From Euryhalocaulis sp050486445 (GTDB taxonomy: Bacteria; Pseudomonadota; Alphaproteobacteria; Caulobacterales; Maricaulaceae): 64,000 nt of DNA. This document shows positions 44,655-52,155 of this stretch, piece by piece; the first letter of the stretch is position 1; every line of letters starts with the position of its first letter. The notes below the pieces were generated by a model that did no database searches, was not told the DNA's origin, and saw nothing but the letters and a program-made list of their open reading frames with translations. The position numbers and the translations under genes were made by a program. The stretch is taken from the NCBI GenBank assembly GCA_050486445.1, contig JBJHDH010000008.1, forward strand, positions 1 to 64,000, written 5' to 3'.

Positions 44655-45575
44655 ATGGATTCGATGGCGTTTCATTCCTGGACTCCCCGGATGTCCCGCG
44701 ATTTCGGCGAGGCGGTCGTCAAGGCGCGCCACCGCCTGACCGAATCGAAGCTGTTCAGCGACGAGGCTCTGGCCGCCCTGGTGGATAATCACCCGCGCGA
44801 ACTGGCCGATTTCTGCACCCCGTCCCATGACGAGGACGGCGGCGACATCCTTTCGGTGGGCGAGATCGGCGACATGAGCGGCGCGGCGCTGATCCGCGCG
44901 GCGCATCAGGGCCGGCTGTGGATCAATCTGCGCCGGGCGATGAACATCCATCCCGAATACCGTGATCTGATCGAAAGCGCTTTCGCCGAGCTGCGCCGCC
45001 TGGCCCCGCGCTTCCGCCCGACCCGCTTCAGCGGCGGCATTCTGATCTCCTCGCCCAGCGCCCGCGTGCCCTATCACGCCGACAAGACAGACGTGATCCT
45101 GTGGCATGTGCGCGGGGTGAAGCGCATCTATGTCTATCCCAACACCGCACCGCACATCCGCGACGAGGATCTGGAAACGCGCATGCTGGACATGTCGCGC
45201 GAAGACCTGCCCTATAACGCCGCGCTGGAAAAAGAGGTGCGCGAATACGAACTGGCGCCGGGCGACATGCTGTCTTGGCCGCTGCACAGCCCGCACCGGG
45301 TGGAAAACGTGCGCGGCCTGAATGTCTCGGTAACCACGGAATATTCGAGCTGGCGATCCGCCCTCTCCAACGGCGTCTATTACACCAACGCCGTGCTGCG
45401 CCGCCGCTTTGGCATCACGCCGCCGCTGGCCCAGCAGGCCGGCTTCGCCGAACAGGCGGCCAAGCTGGTTCTGTCGCACGCCTTCCGCCGGCTGGGCTGG
45501 GGCGACGCCGCCGCCGAAGCTTACACGCCGCCGCGGGCCGACCTCACTGAAGCCATGGGTCCGGTCACGGCGTAA
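44655..45575 (+). CDS. JmjC/cupin-like protein
   Basis: A 306-residue soluble protein with features of Fe(II)/2-oxoglutarate oxygenases of the JmjC/cupin-like class: a Y-H-A-D motif (VPYHADKTDVILWHV; His141 and Asp143) and a later histidine in SWPLHSPHRVEN. The tail ISYTNAVLRR-like segment (YYTNAVLRRRFG) is shared with 'transcription factor jumonji' annotations in alphaproteobacteria. The start at 44655 has GGAGGG four bases upstream. It may hydroxylate a protein or small molecule; the substrate cannot be inferred. Confidence 0.68.
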   Translation: MDSMAFHSWTPRMSRDFGEAVVKARHRLTESKLFSDEALAALVDNHPRELADFCTPSHDEDGGDILSVGEIGDMSGAALIRAAHQGRLWINLRRAMNIHPEYRDLIESAFAELRRLAPRFRPTRFSGGILISSPSARVPYHADKTDVILWHVRGVKRIYVYPNTAPHIRDEDLETRMLDMSREDLPYNAALEKEVREYELAPGDMLSWPLHSPHRVENVRGLNVSVTTEYSSWRSALSNGVYYTNAVLRRRFGITPPLAQQAGFAEQAAKLVLSHAFRRLGWGDAAAEAYTPPRADLTEAMGPVTA

Positions 45576-45634
45576 GATGCGATGCATGGGCCGCGCGCTT
45601 GCGCGGCCCGCCGCGCCCTGTCTATCTCCGGCGC

Positions 45635-46033
45635 ATGGCGCTGCATCTGGTCAAACTCTGCGTCGGCGTCGATTCCGTCGCTGACCTCGAACGCTGGGTG
45701 AAAACCCGCCAGCAGCCTTCCCATGTCACACGCCAGACCCCGCGCCGCGCGGCGGAGATTCTGGAGGGCGGCTCGCTCTACTGGGTCATTCGCGGCGTTA
45801 TCCAGTGCCGCCAGCGCGTGCTGGAGGTGAAGCCCGCGCGCAAGCAGGGCCAGCCCGCCTGCCGCATCGTGCTGGCGCCGGAGATCGTGCTCACCCGCCC
45901 CGCGCCGCGACGGGCGTTTCAGGGCTGGCGCTATCTGGACGCAAAGGACGCGCCCGCCGACATCGCCCCCGGCAAGGACGGCGCCCTGCCGCCGGACCTT
46001 CAGCGCAAACTTATCGAGCTTGGCGCGTGGTAG
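45635..46033 (+). CDS. DUF1489 family protein
   Basis: A 132-residue protein matching the alphaproteobacterial DUF1489 family: MALHLVKLCVGVDSVADLE, SHVTRQTPRRAAEILEGGS, YWVIRGVIQCRQ and RAFQGWRYLDAKDAP are the family's constant blocks. No function is known. Its last 23 bases overlap the tail of panC on the other strand. Confidence 0.85.
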   Translation: MALHLVKLCVGVDSVADLERWVKTRQQPSHVTRQTPRRAAEILEGGSLYWVIRGVIQCRQRVLEVKPARKQGQPACRIVLAPEIVLTRPAPRRAFQGWRYLDAKDAPADIAPGKDGALPPDLQRKLIELGAW

Positions 46034-46904
46034 GCGCGCGGAACGGCCAGTTGTCGATCAGCCGCACATCACCCAGCCGCGCCGCGGCCAGCACCCGCGC
46101 CGCCTCGCCCGGCGCCGCTTCGCTCAAGGGCAGGAGATCGCGCTCGGCCCGCGCCTCCAGATAATCCACCCGGTCAAACCCCGCTTCGATCAGCGCCGCC
46201 CGCCCGGCCTCCAGCGCCGGACCCGCCGCCGCCCCTCCGGCCAGCGCCTCCGCCGTCCGGCGCAGCACCACGTTCAGCCGCCCCGCCACGGCGCGCTGGT
46301 CCGGGGAGAGCCGCCGGTTGCGCGACGACATGGCCAGCCCGTCCGCCTCCCGCATCGTCGGCCCGGCGAGGATGCGGACGCTGAAATCGAGGTCCGCTGC
46401 CAGCCGGCGGATCATCTGCAATTGCTGAAAATCCTTTTCACCGAACACTGCGACATCCGGCTGTATCTGGTTGAAAAATTTGGAGACAACCGTGGCCACG
46501 CCATCGAAATGCCCCGGCCGGTCCGCCCCGCACAGGATCTCCGTCAGACCGGCGACCCGCACATTGGTGGCGAAACCGTCCGGATACATTTCCGCAGCGT
46601 CCGGGGCGAACAGCAGGTCGCAGCCCCGCGCCGCCAGCAGGGCCGCGTCCGCCGCCTCGCCGCGCGGATAGGCGTCGAAATCCTCGCCGGGGCCGAACTG
46701 CGCCGGGTTCACGAAAATACTGGCCACGACCCGGTCCGCGTTCGCCCTGGCGATATCGACCAGCGACACATGACCGTCATGCAACGCCCCCATCGTGGGC
46801 ACAAAGCCGATGCGCGCCCCCGCCGCGCGCCAGCCGGAAAGCACGATGCGCAGATCGGAAACAGTGCGGACAACGGGCAGCGCGGCGGGCGGGCTCTCTG
46901 GCAT
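46011..46904 (-). CDS. panC: Pantoate-beta-alanine ligase
   Basis: Joins pantoate and beta-alanine in coenzyme A synthesis. The ~297-residue protein has FVPTMGALHDGHVSLV (the HIGH-like motif), SIFVNPAQFGPGEDFDAYPR, VFGEKDFQQLQMIRRL and the KMSKS-like SSRNRRLS. The start is uncertain: ATG at 46904 is used, and ATG at 46922 would add six residues; neither has a strong ribosome site. It is divergent from the lipoprotein-mipZ unit. Confidence 0.94.
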   Translation of the reverse strand: MPESPPAALPVVRTVSDLRIVLSGWRAAGARIGFVPTMGALHDGHVSLVDIARANADRVVASIFVNPAQFGPGEDFDAYPRGEAADAALLAARGCDLLFAPDAAEMYPDGFATNVRVAGLTEILCGADRPGHFDGVATVVSKFFNQIQPDVAVFGEKDFQQLQMIRRLAADLDFSVRILAGPTMREADGLAMSSRNRRLSPDQRAVAGRLNVVLRRTAEALAGGAAAGPALEAGRAALIEAGFDRVDYLEARAERDLLPLSEAAPGEAARVLAAARLGDVRLIDNWPFRAPTTRQAR

Positions 46905-46970
46905 GGCGCGACCATACGCCATGCGCGCCAAAGCAAAAGACGTCCCCGATCCCCTTTCGCCGCGCCATGC

Positions 46971-46985
46971 TTAAGGCCCAATTAA
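46971..46985. promoter_or_regulatory. CtrA-type binding site upstream of the lipoprotein-mipZ unit
   Basis: TTAA (46971-46974), seven bases GGCCCAA, then TTAAC (46982-46986) matches the full CtrA consensus TTAA-N7-TTAAC known from Caulobacter. It lies 24 bases before the chosen start of the lipoprotein gene and 66 bases before panC, so it could serve either. CtrA is the alphaproteobacterial cell-cycle regulator. Confidence 0.6.
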
Positions 46986-47008
46986 CCATAATGGCGCTCA
47001 ATGGCGGC

Positions 47009-47719
47009 ATGAGTGGGGGCGCGGCGAAAGCACATCTATCTGTAACCGCCGCGGCGGCGCTGCTGCTGTGCGGCTGCGCCACCGGCGATGGCTGGACTCC
47101 CCTGCCACGCCCCGGCGACCCCATCGACCTGCCCGGCCTCGCCATACGCGTCTCGGCGCAGTTGCAGGAGACGGCGGGGGACGACCCCGAACGGCTGGCG
47201 GCGGTGGAGCTGGAGCTGCGCCGCGTCGCCGACGCTTTGTCCCCGCCCTCGCCCGATGCGCTGGCCCGCGCCGCCGCGCTTGCGCCTTCGCGCGCTCAGC
47301 CACAGACCGCCGCCGCATCCACGGACGAGCCCTCCGCCAGCCCCGCCGGGGCTGCGTCCGAAAGCGCCGCCACCGCGCAGGAATCCGCCGCCACGCCGGC
47401 CCAGGCCGCCAGCGGCCCCTACCCGCCTGCACCGCCGCTTTCCAGCGCGCGCAGCCTGTTCCCGGCGCTGACGCTTGGAACCTATCCGAACGCGGACACC
47501 GCGCGCGCCGCCTGGTTCGGCATGAACGCCGCGCATGGCGACGCGCTGGCCGGGCTCGACGCCCGCGTCGAATCCGTGACCCGCGAAACCGGCGCGCCCG
47601 CCTTCATTCTCAAGGCCGGGCCGTTCGCCAGCGCGCAGGAGGCTGAAAGCCTCTGCGGCCGCCTGCGTCAGGCCGGCGCGGTCTGCGCCGCCGGCGACTT
47701 CACCGGCGCGCCGCTATGA
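47009..47719 (+). CDS. SPOR-like putative lipoprotein, coupled to mipZ
   Basis: A ~236-residue predicted lipoprotein: signal ending AALLLCGCATG (lipobox-like), then a Pro/Ala/Ser-rich linker (about 85-140) and a C-terminal domain of about 85 residues reading like a SPOR fold (FPALTLGTYPNADTARAAW ... FILKAGPFASAQEAESLC). SPOR domains bind glycan at the septum. The frame opens at 46967, but that start would run through the CtrA-type site, so 47009 is preferred. Its stop overlaps the mipZ ATG as ATGA, tying an envelope protein to a division regulator. Confidence 0.65.
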   Translation: MSGGAAKAHLSVTAAAALLLCGCATGDGWTPLPRPGDPIDLPGLAIRVSAQLQETAGDDPERLAAVELELRRVADALSPPSPDALARAAALAPSRAQPQTAAASTDEPSASPAGAASESAATAQESAATPAQAASGPYPPAPPLSSARSLFPALTLGTYPNADTARAAWFGMNAAHGDALAGLDARVESVTRETGAPAFILKAGPFASAQEAESLCGRLRQAGAVCAAGDFTGAPL

Positions 47720-48594
47720 CCGCCCCGCTGCCAGAGGGCGCGGTGCGCGCCATCGACTATGCGCCGCCAAAGCGCGCCCATGTGATTGTCGTCGGCAATG
47801 AAAAAGGCGGCGCCGGCAAATCCACCGTCGCCATCCATCTGACCATCGCGCTGATGCGTATGGGGCGGCGCGTCGCGGCGCTGGACCTGGATGTGCGCCA
47901 GCGCAGCTTTGACCGCTATCTGGAAAACCGCCGCCAATGGGCAGAGCGCGCGGAAATGGTGCTGGCCACGCCCTTCACCCCCCGCATCGACCCTTCACGC
48001 GCCCGCAGCCTGGATGAGGCAGAGCGGTTCGAGACCGCGCAATGGGGCGAATTGCGGCTGGAGCTGGACCGCATGTGCGACGTGATCGTGATCGACACGC
48101 CCGGCGGCGACACGCATCTCTCCCGCCTCGCCCACGCATCCGCCGACACCATCATCACGCCGGTCAACGACTCCTTCGTCGATTTCGACCTGCTCGCCTC
48201 GGTCGACCCGGAGACGTTCGAGGTCGTGCGGCCCAGCCTCTATGCCGAACTGGTCTGGGCCAGCCGCAAACAGAAAGCGGCGCGCGAGAAAAAACCCATC
48301 GACTGGGTGGTGATGCGCAACCGCATGTCGTCGCTGGACGCGCGCAACAAGCGCCGCGTCGGCGGCGGGCTGGACGCATTGTCAAAGCGGATCGGCTTCC
48401 GCCTCGCGCCCGGCTTTGTCGAGCGCGTGATCTATCGCGAGCTTTTCCCAAAGGGCCTCACCCTGCTCGACCTCACCGAACAGGGCAGCAGCGTGAATTT
48501 CACCATGAGCCATCTGGCCGCCCGGCAGGAGCTGCGCGACCTCATCATCGCGCTGAAACTTCCGGGCCTCGAAGGCCGCACTTTGCCGTTCTAA
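47716..48594 (+). CDS. mipZ: Division-plane positioning ATPase MipZ
   Basis: A 292-residue ParA-like ATPase that forms a gradient from the ParB-bound poles and keeps FtsZ at midcell in alphaproteobacteria. The deviant Walker A is EKGGAGKSTVAIHL near residue 30, the A' region DLDVRQRSFDRYLENRR and Walker B DTPGGDTHLSRLAH. The long family-specific blocks NDSFVDFDLLASVDPETFEV and VIYRELFPKGLTLLDL match Caulobacter MipZ as I recall it. It overlaps the lipoprotein gene by four bases; no parB is in the window. Confidence 0.94.
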   Translation: MTAPLPEGAVRAIDYAPPKRAHVIVVGNEKGGAGKSTVAIHLTIALMRMGRRVAALDLDVRQRSFDRYLENRRQWAERAEMVLATPFTPRIDPSRARSLDEAERFETAQWGELRLELDRMCDVIVIDTPGGDTHLSRLAHASADTIITPVNDSFVDFDLLASVDPETFEVVRPSLYAELVWASRKQKAAREKKPIDWVVMRNRMSSLDARNKRRVGGGLDALSKRIGFRLAPGFVERVIYRELFPKGLTLLDLTEQGSSVNFTMSHLAARQELRDLIIALKLPGLEGRTLPF

Positions 48595-48723
48595 CGGGGC
48601 GCGGCCAACGCCCTGCCTCTGAAAAAGCGGGGAAGTTTCCGCAAATCCCCAACACCTCTCCGCCGCGCATAGGATGGTGCTGTTCCTTCCTCACGGGGGA
48701 CGCGCGCAATCAACGTGGGGGAA

Positions 48724-48915
48724 GGAAGTGCGTGGCCTGTCCGTGCTTCAGGGATGATAGCCTGAAGCTCCGGCAGGGCCTTCAGNNNNNNNNNNAACGA
48801 CCGACCGCGTCAAAACCCTGGACTGGAATCGGGACGGAGACGTTCCGGCAAATCCACGCGCGGGGCGTTCACAGGAACGCACCACTACGTACCAAGGACA
48901 GGACACCCGCGTTCC
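48724..48915. repeat. Long imperfect inverted repeat enclosing the assembly gap
   Basis: GGAAGTGCGTGGCCTGTCC (48724-48742) pairs with GGACAGGACACCCGCGTTCC (48896-48915) with two mismatches and one bulge. This may be the terminal repeats of an element lost in assembly, or the closing stem of a branched RNA that includes the two inner hairpins. Neither can be decided from the sequence given. Confidence 0.55.
48786..48795. other. Assembly gap (10 N)
   Basis: Ten ambiguous bases. The true length between the flanks may be anything; sequence may be missing here. Confidence 0.99.
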
Positions 48916-49121
48916 CCGCGGGCGCCCCGCTTCCCTCACCGCCGATGCGGCCTGCCGCTGAGGCGTAACATGTCATCCCACACCCGCACAGCGGGGTGTG
49001 GCCGATGAAACGTGCGCCCGCCGTACCCCGGACTTGATCCGGGGGTAGGCGGGCTATCCTTTCTTCAAAATGCACTCGGGGCGAACGCACACACGCGCTT
49101 GCGTCCGCATGAAAGTGAAAA

Positions 49122-49207
49122 TGGTGGAGGGGGCTGGATTCGAACCAGCGTAGGCTTTCGCCGCCAGATTTACAGTCTGGTGGATTTAACCACTCTCCCA
49201 CCCCTCC
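49122..49207 (-). tRNA. tRNA-Tyr (GTA)
   Basis: Read on the minus strand from 49207: acceptor GGAGGGG pairs with CCCCTCC (49132-49126), anticodon arm with CTGTAAA giving anticodon GTA, a long variable arm as expected for tyrosine tRNA, the T-loop GGTTCGAATCC, discriminator A (49125) and an encoded CCA (49124-49122). It lies next to rlmB but on the other strand. Confidence 0.97.
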
Positions 49208-49373
49208 ACGGGATGGCCGCGGCGCGGATTGGGCGCGACCGGGGGAAGCGGCGCGGTTATAGGAGCGCCCGGCGGGAGGCGCAACCACGCCAGCCCCCCA
49301 AGCAGACCCCGCCCGGCCCCTTGCGCACACATGGCTCGCCGCGCCGCCCCGGATATGGGATGAAGCCTGCGCC

Positions 49374-50207
49374 ATGACCAGAACGCCCCCCCGCGAACAT
49401 GCCCCGGCCCGGAAGCCGGGGGCCGCCGCCAAATCCGCGAAACAGGCGCACAGGCGCCCCGCACCGCCCCGTGGCGACGCGCCAGAGGACGGCGCCGCCT
49501 GGATCTGGGGTCATCACGCGGCGCAGGCGGCGCTGAACAATCCCGCGCGCCGGATTTTGGAAATCGTAGCCACACCGAACATGGCCCATACGCTCAACAT
49601 CATGCACCCAAAGCTGGCCTGCATGACGCCGCGGGAGATCGATTCCCGCCTGCCGCCCGGCGCGGTGCATCAGGGAATCGCCCTGCGCGCCGAGCCGCTG
49701 CCAAAGGTGCGGCTGGAGGAGCTGGGAAAGCCGGCCGAAGGCGCCCTGCTGGTGCTGGATCAGGTGACGGACCCGCGCAACGCCGGGGCGATCCTGCGCA
49801 GCGCCGCGGCGTTCGGGGCGCGCGGCGCGGTGATGCAGGACCGCAAATCGCCGCCGCTGTCGGGCGGGCTCGCCAAGTCCGCCGTCGGCGCGGCCGAAAC
49901 CGTGCCCACGGCCAAGGTGGTGAACATCTCCAAGGCGGTGACAGAACTGACCGAGCGCGGCTGGCGCACCATCGGTCTGGCTGGCGACGCGGAGATCGAC
50001 CTCGCCGAAGCTGTCGCGGGCGCGGATGCGGTCGCCTTCGTGCTCGGCGCGGAAGACAAGGGTCTGCGGCCCGGCGTGCGCGAGGCCTGCGCCGTCACGG
50101 CCCGCATCCCGATCACAGCGGGGGCGGAGAGCCTCAATGTCTCCACCGCCGCCGCCATCGCGCTCTATGAATGGTCGCGCGCGAAGGGTCAGGGCCAGAA
50201 ATCCTGA
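49374..50207 (+). CDS. rlmB: 23S rRNA (guanosine-2'-O)-methyltransferase RlmB (TrmH family)
   Basis: A SPOUT-class methyltransferase of 277 residues that modifies a guanosine of 23S rRNA. A basic, Ala-rich N-terminal tail is followed by the RNA-binding domain (WGHHAAQAALNNPARRIL) and the knotted catalytic domain with LDQVTDPRNAGAILRSAAAF, FVLGAEDKGLRPGVRE and the final SLNVSTAAAIALYEW. The subfamily (RlmB versus another TrmH-like enzyme) is inferred from overall layout. Confidence 0.9.
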   Translation: MTRTPPREHAPARKPGAAAKSAKQAHRRPAPPRGDAPEDGAAWIWGHHAAQAALNNPARRILEIVATPNMAHTLNIMHPKLACMTPREIDSRLPPGAVHQGIALRAEPLPKVRLEELGKPAEGALLVLDQVTDPRNAGAILRSAAAFGARGAVMQDRKSPPLSGGLAKSAVGAAETVPTAKVVNISKAVTELTERGWRTIGLAGDAEIDLAEAVAGADAVAFVLGAEDKGLRPGVREACAVTARIPITAGAESLNVSTAAAIALYEWSRAKGQGQKS

Positions 50208-50208
50208 C

Positions 50209-51018
50209 CTACGGCGCGATCATGTTATTCTGGATATAGGAATCCTGATACCGGAACAGCACATCGGGATCGACGCGCAGCACGTCCTCATTCTTGTCAT
50301 TATAGTGCAGGCGCAGCAGCAGATCGGCGATCAGATTCAGCCGCGCCGCGCGTTTGCTGTCCGCGCGCACCACCGTCCAGGGCACCGCCGGATTGTGCGT
50401 CCGCGCCAGCATCTGGTTGCGCGCGGTGCTGTAATCGTCCCAATGCGCCAGCGCGACCTGGTCAACGGGGCTAATCTTCCATTGCTTCAGCGGATTCTTG
50501 CGCCGGGCCTCCAGCCTGCGCGCCTGCTCATCGCGCGTGATGTCGAGATAGTATTTCAGCAGCTTGATGCCGGAGCGCACCAGCATGTGCTCGAACTCGG
50601 GCGCCGTCTCCATGAACTCTTCGTATTCGTCCTGCGTGCAATAGCCCATCACGCGCTCGACCCCGGCGCGGTTGTACCAGCTTCGATTGAACACCACGAA
50701 TTCCCCGGCCGCCGGCAGATACGGCGCGTAGCGCTGGAAATACCAGGTAGTGCGGTCGCGGTCCGACGGCATGCCCGGCGCCACCACGCGCGTATCGCGC
50801 GGGCTCAGATGTTCGCGGATACGCTTGATAACGCCGTCCTTGCCCGCCGCGTCGCGCCCCTCAATCAGGATCAGGATCCGGTCGCCACAGGCGATGAAAT
50901 GCTTCTGCAACTTCACCAGCTCGATATGCAGCCCGTGCAGCCGCTCACGATATTCACGCTTGCCGATCCGCGCGGGCGGTTCGGGCAGATGCTCCGTATC
51001 CTCGTCCTTGCTGCTCAT
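50209..51018 (-). CDS. Polyphosphate kinase 2 family protein
   Basis: A 269-residue PPK2 enzyme that transfers phosphate between polyphosphate and nucleotides. Walker A is GRDAAGKDGVIKRI near residue 54; the family motifs SDRDRTTWYFQRY, NRSWYNRAGVERVMG (lid region) and DEQARRLEARRKNPLKQWK follow. Single-domain length fits class I PPK2. It is convergent with rlmB (one base between stops). A GGAG lies six bases before the start. Confidence 0.94.
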   Translation of the reverse strand: MSSKDEDTEHLPEPPARIGKREYRERLHGLHIELVKLQKHFIACGDRILILIEGRDAAGKDGVIKRIREHLSPRDTRVVAPGMPSDRDRTTWYFQRYAPYLPAAGEFVVFNRSWYNRAGVERVMGYCTQDEYEEFMETAPEFEHMLVRSGIKLLKYYLDITRDEQARRLEARRKNPLKQWKISPVDQVALAHWDDYSTARNQMLARTHNPAVPWTVVRADSKRAARLNLIADLLLRLHYNDKNEDVLRVDPDVLFRYQDSYIQNNMIAP

Positions 51019-51084
51019 CGCCTGCTCCGCCGCCTGAACCAGGCAGCGATTAAAGCCCAGCAGCGGCGGCGGCGCGACTCCCGC

Positions 51085-51483
51085 CTATTCAGGCGCGTAG
51101 GCGTCCGCCTCGATCTCCACCAGCATGTCAGCCTCGATCAGCGCGGCCTGCACCAGCGTCGTCGCCGGCGGATTGGCGCCAAAGGCCGCCGCATGGGCGC
51201 GGCCGATGGCCTCCCAGTCGCGCTGCGCGTCGGCGCAATAGATGCGCGTGCGCACCACCTGCGACAGGTCCGCGCCCAGCTCGGCCAGCGCGCCCGCGAT
51301 AATCTCGATACAGCGCGCGGCCTGCGCCTCCGCGTCGCCGAGGCCGGCAATGGCGCCGTCCTTCACCGGGGCGCAGCCAGAGACATGGATATGCTGGCCC
51401 GCCCGCACGGCGCGGCAATAGCCGACCTTCGGCTCCCAGGACGAACCGGAAAACACGCGGCGAATGTCTGTGCTCTTGCTCAT
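51085..51483 (-). CDS. RidA family protein
   Basis: A 132-residue member of the RidA/YER057c/UK114 family, trimeric enzymes that hydrolyse reactive enamines or imines. Present: YCRAVRAGQHIHVSG, DAEAQAARCIEIIAGAL and the C-terminal ADMLVEIEADAYAPE. The family arginine is present in VVRTRIYCAD, which favours deaminase activity. Confidence 0.9.
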   Translation of the reverse strand: MSKSTDIRRVFSGSSWEPKVGYCRAVRAGQHIHVSGCAPVKDGAIAGLGDAEAQAARCIEIIAGALAELGADLSQVVRTRIYCADAQRDWEAIGRAHAAAFGANPPATTLVQAALIEADMLVEIEADAYAPE

Positions 51484-51599
51484 GGCGGGCGCTCATACAG
51501 CTTCACGGTGAAATGGGAAAGAACCGCGCGCCTGCATTTTTCGTGGGACGGACCGGTCCGTCAGGCGTTAGGCTTCATGCAGAACAACGGAGATCGCCA

Positions 51600-52031
51600 A
51601 TGCGCCGCGCGCGTTTGACCTGCCTGACCGCCGCGGCGCTGGCCGCCGCTTCCATGTCCGCCATCCCCGCGGCCTCCCACGCCGCGGCGCCGCAATATCT
51701 GACAGAGGCGCGCTGCCTCGGCGTCTATGAGGCCGGCTTCCACATTTTCAGCCAGATCGACGCGCTGGGCGCGGGCGCCGGGGCCGGCGCGCTGATCGCC
51801 GGCGCGGTCTATGGCGCGGCGAAGATGAGCTACGAGCAGACCATCGACGCTGTGATCGCGCGCGACGATATGGACGAGGAAGAGCTGACCCGCTTCCGCG
51901 ACACGCATTTCGCCAGTTCGGACATCGTCATGGACGGCTATACGAACGGCGAGCTCGACCTCTTCGATACCGGCCAGCTCATCTATGCCTGCGATGTCGA
52001 GCTTGGCTACACCGAGGAAGAGCTGGGCTAA
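51600..52031 (+). CDS. Small secreted hypothetical protein
   Basis: A 143-residue predicted periplasmic protein, not recognised. Signal peptide about 1-29 (cleavage near ASHAAA), then a mature part with two cysteines (EARCLGVYEAGF and LIYACDVELG) that could pair, and a Gly/Ala-rich patch (LGAGAGAGALIAGAVYG) that might touch a membrane. The start at 51600 follows GGAG. The stop lies right at the start of a tandem repeat. Confidence 0.6.
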   Translation: MRRARLTCLTAAALAAASMSAIPAASHAAAPQYLTEARCLGVYEAGFHIFSQIDALGAGAGAGALIAGAVYGAAKMSYEQTIDAVIARDDMDEEELTRFRDTHFASSDIVMDGYTNGELDLFDTGQLIYACDVELGYTEEELG

Positions 52032-52155
52032 AGCGTTTCCAGGCGAAGTGGGAACCGGTTCGCCGTCCGGGAACGCGGAAAATCAAAAAGAGCGTTTCCA
52101 GGCGAAGTGGGAACCGGTTCGCCGTCCGGAAACGCGATAACAAAGAGCGTTTCCT
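52032..52155. repeat. Tandem palindromic repeat AGCGTTTCC...GGAAACGC (2 full copies and a stub)
   Basis: Two near-identical units start at 52032 and 52091 (period 59) and a third stub at 52146. Each has two nested stems: GCGTTTCC/GGAAACGC outside and GGCGAA/TTCGCC inside (around GTGGGAACCGG). The motif strongly recalls the GCGAAGTGGGAACCGGTTCGC repeats known from many alphaproteobacteria. It lies exactly between the stop codons of two convergent genes and could end both transcripts. Confidence 0.88.

Larger units (their letters stand above)
48595..49121. other. Gap-containing intergenic region with inverted repeats
   Basis: These 527 bp between mipZ and tRNA-Tyr hold no supported gene. They contain ten unknown bases (48786-48795), long imperfect inverted repeats on either side of them (48724-48742 and 48896-48915), the perfect hairpin GCTTCAGGgatgatagCCTGAAGC (48745-48768), the hairpin GCGTTCacagGAACGC (48865-48880), a hairpin CACACCCgcacagcGGGGTGTG (48981-49001) and the common palindrome CCCCGGActtgaTCCGGGG (49026-49044). 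Confidence 0.7.

Noticed and set aside
48681..48935. tmRNA, RNase P RNA, SRP RNA or a group II intron at the gap
   Set aside because: None of the conserved sequences I know for these RNAs is present (no tag-peptide codons, no GAAAGTCCGG-type core, no SRP GGAAGGAAGCAGCC box, no domain V). The GGAAGGAAG there is only a partial resemblance.
48042..48968. An open frame running through the N gap
   Set aside because: It overlaps mipZ out of frame, and the bases in the gap are unknown; the residues after mipZ show no protein-like pattern.
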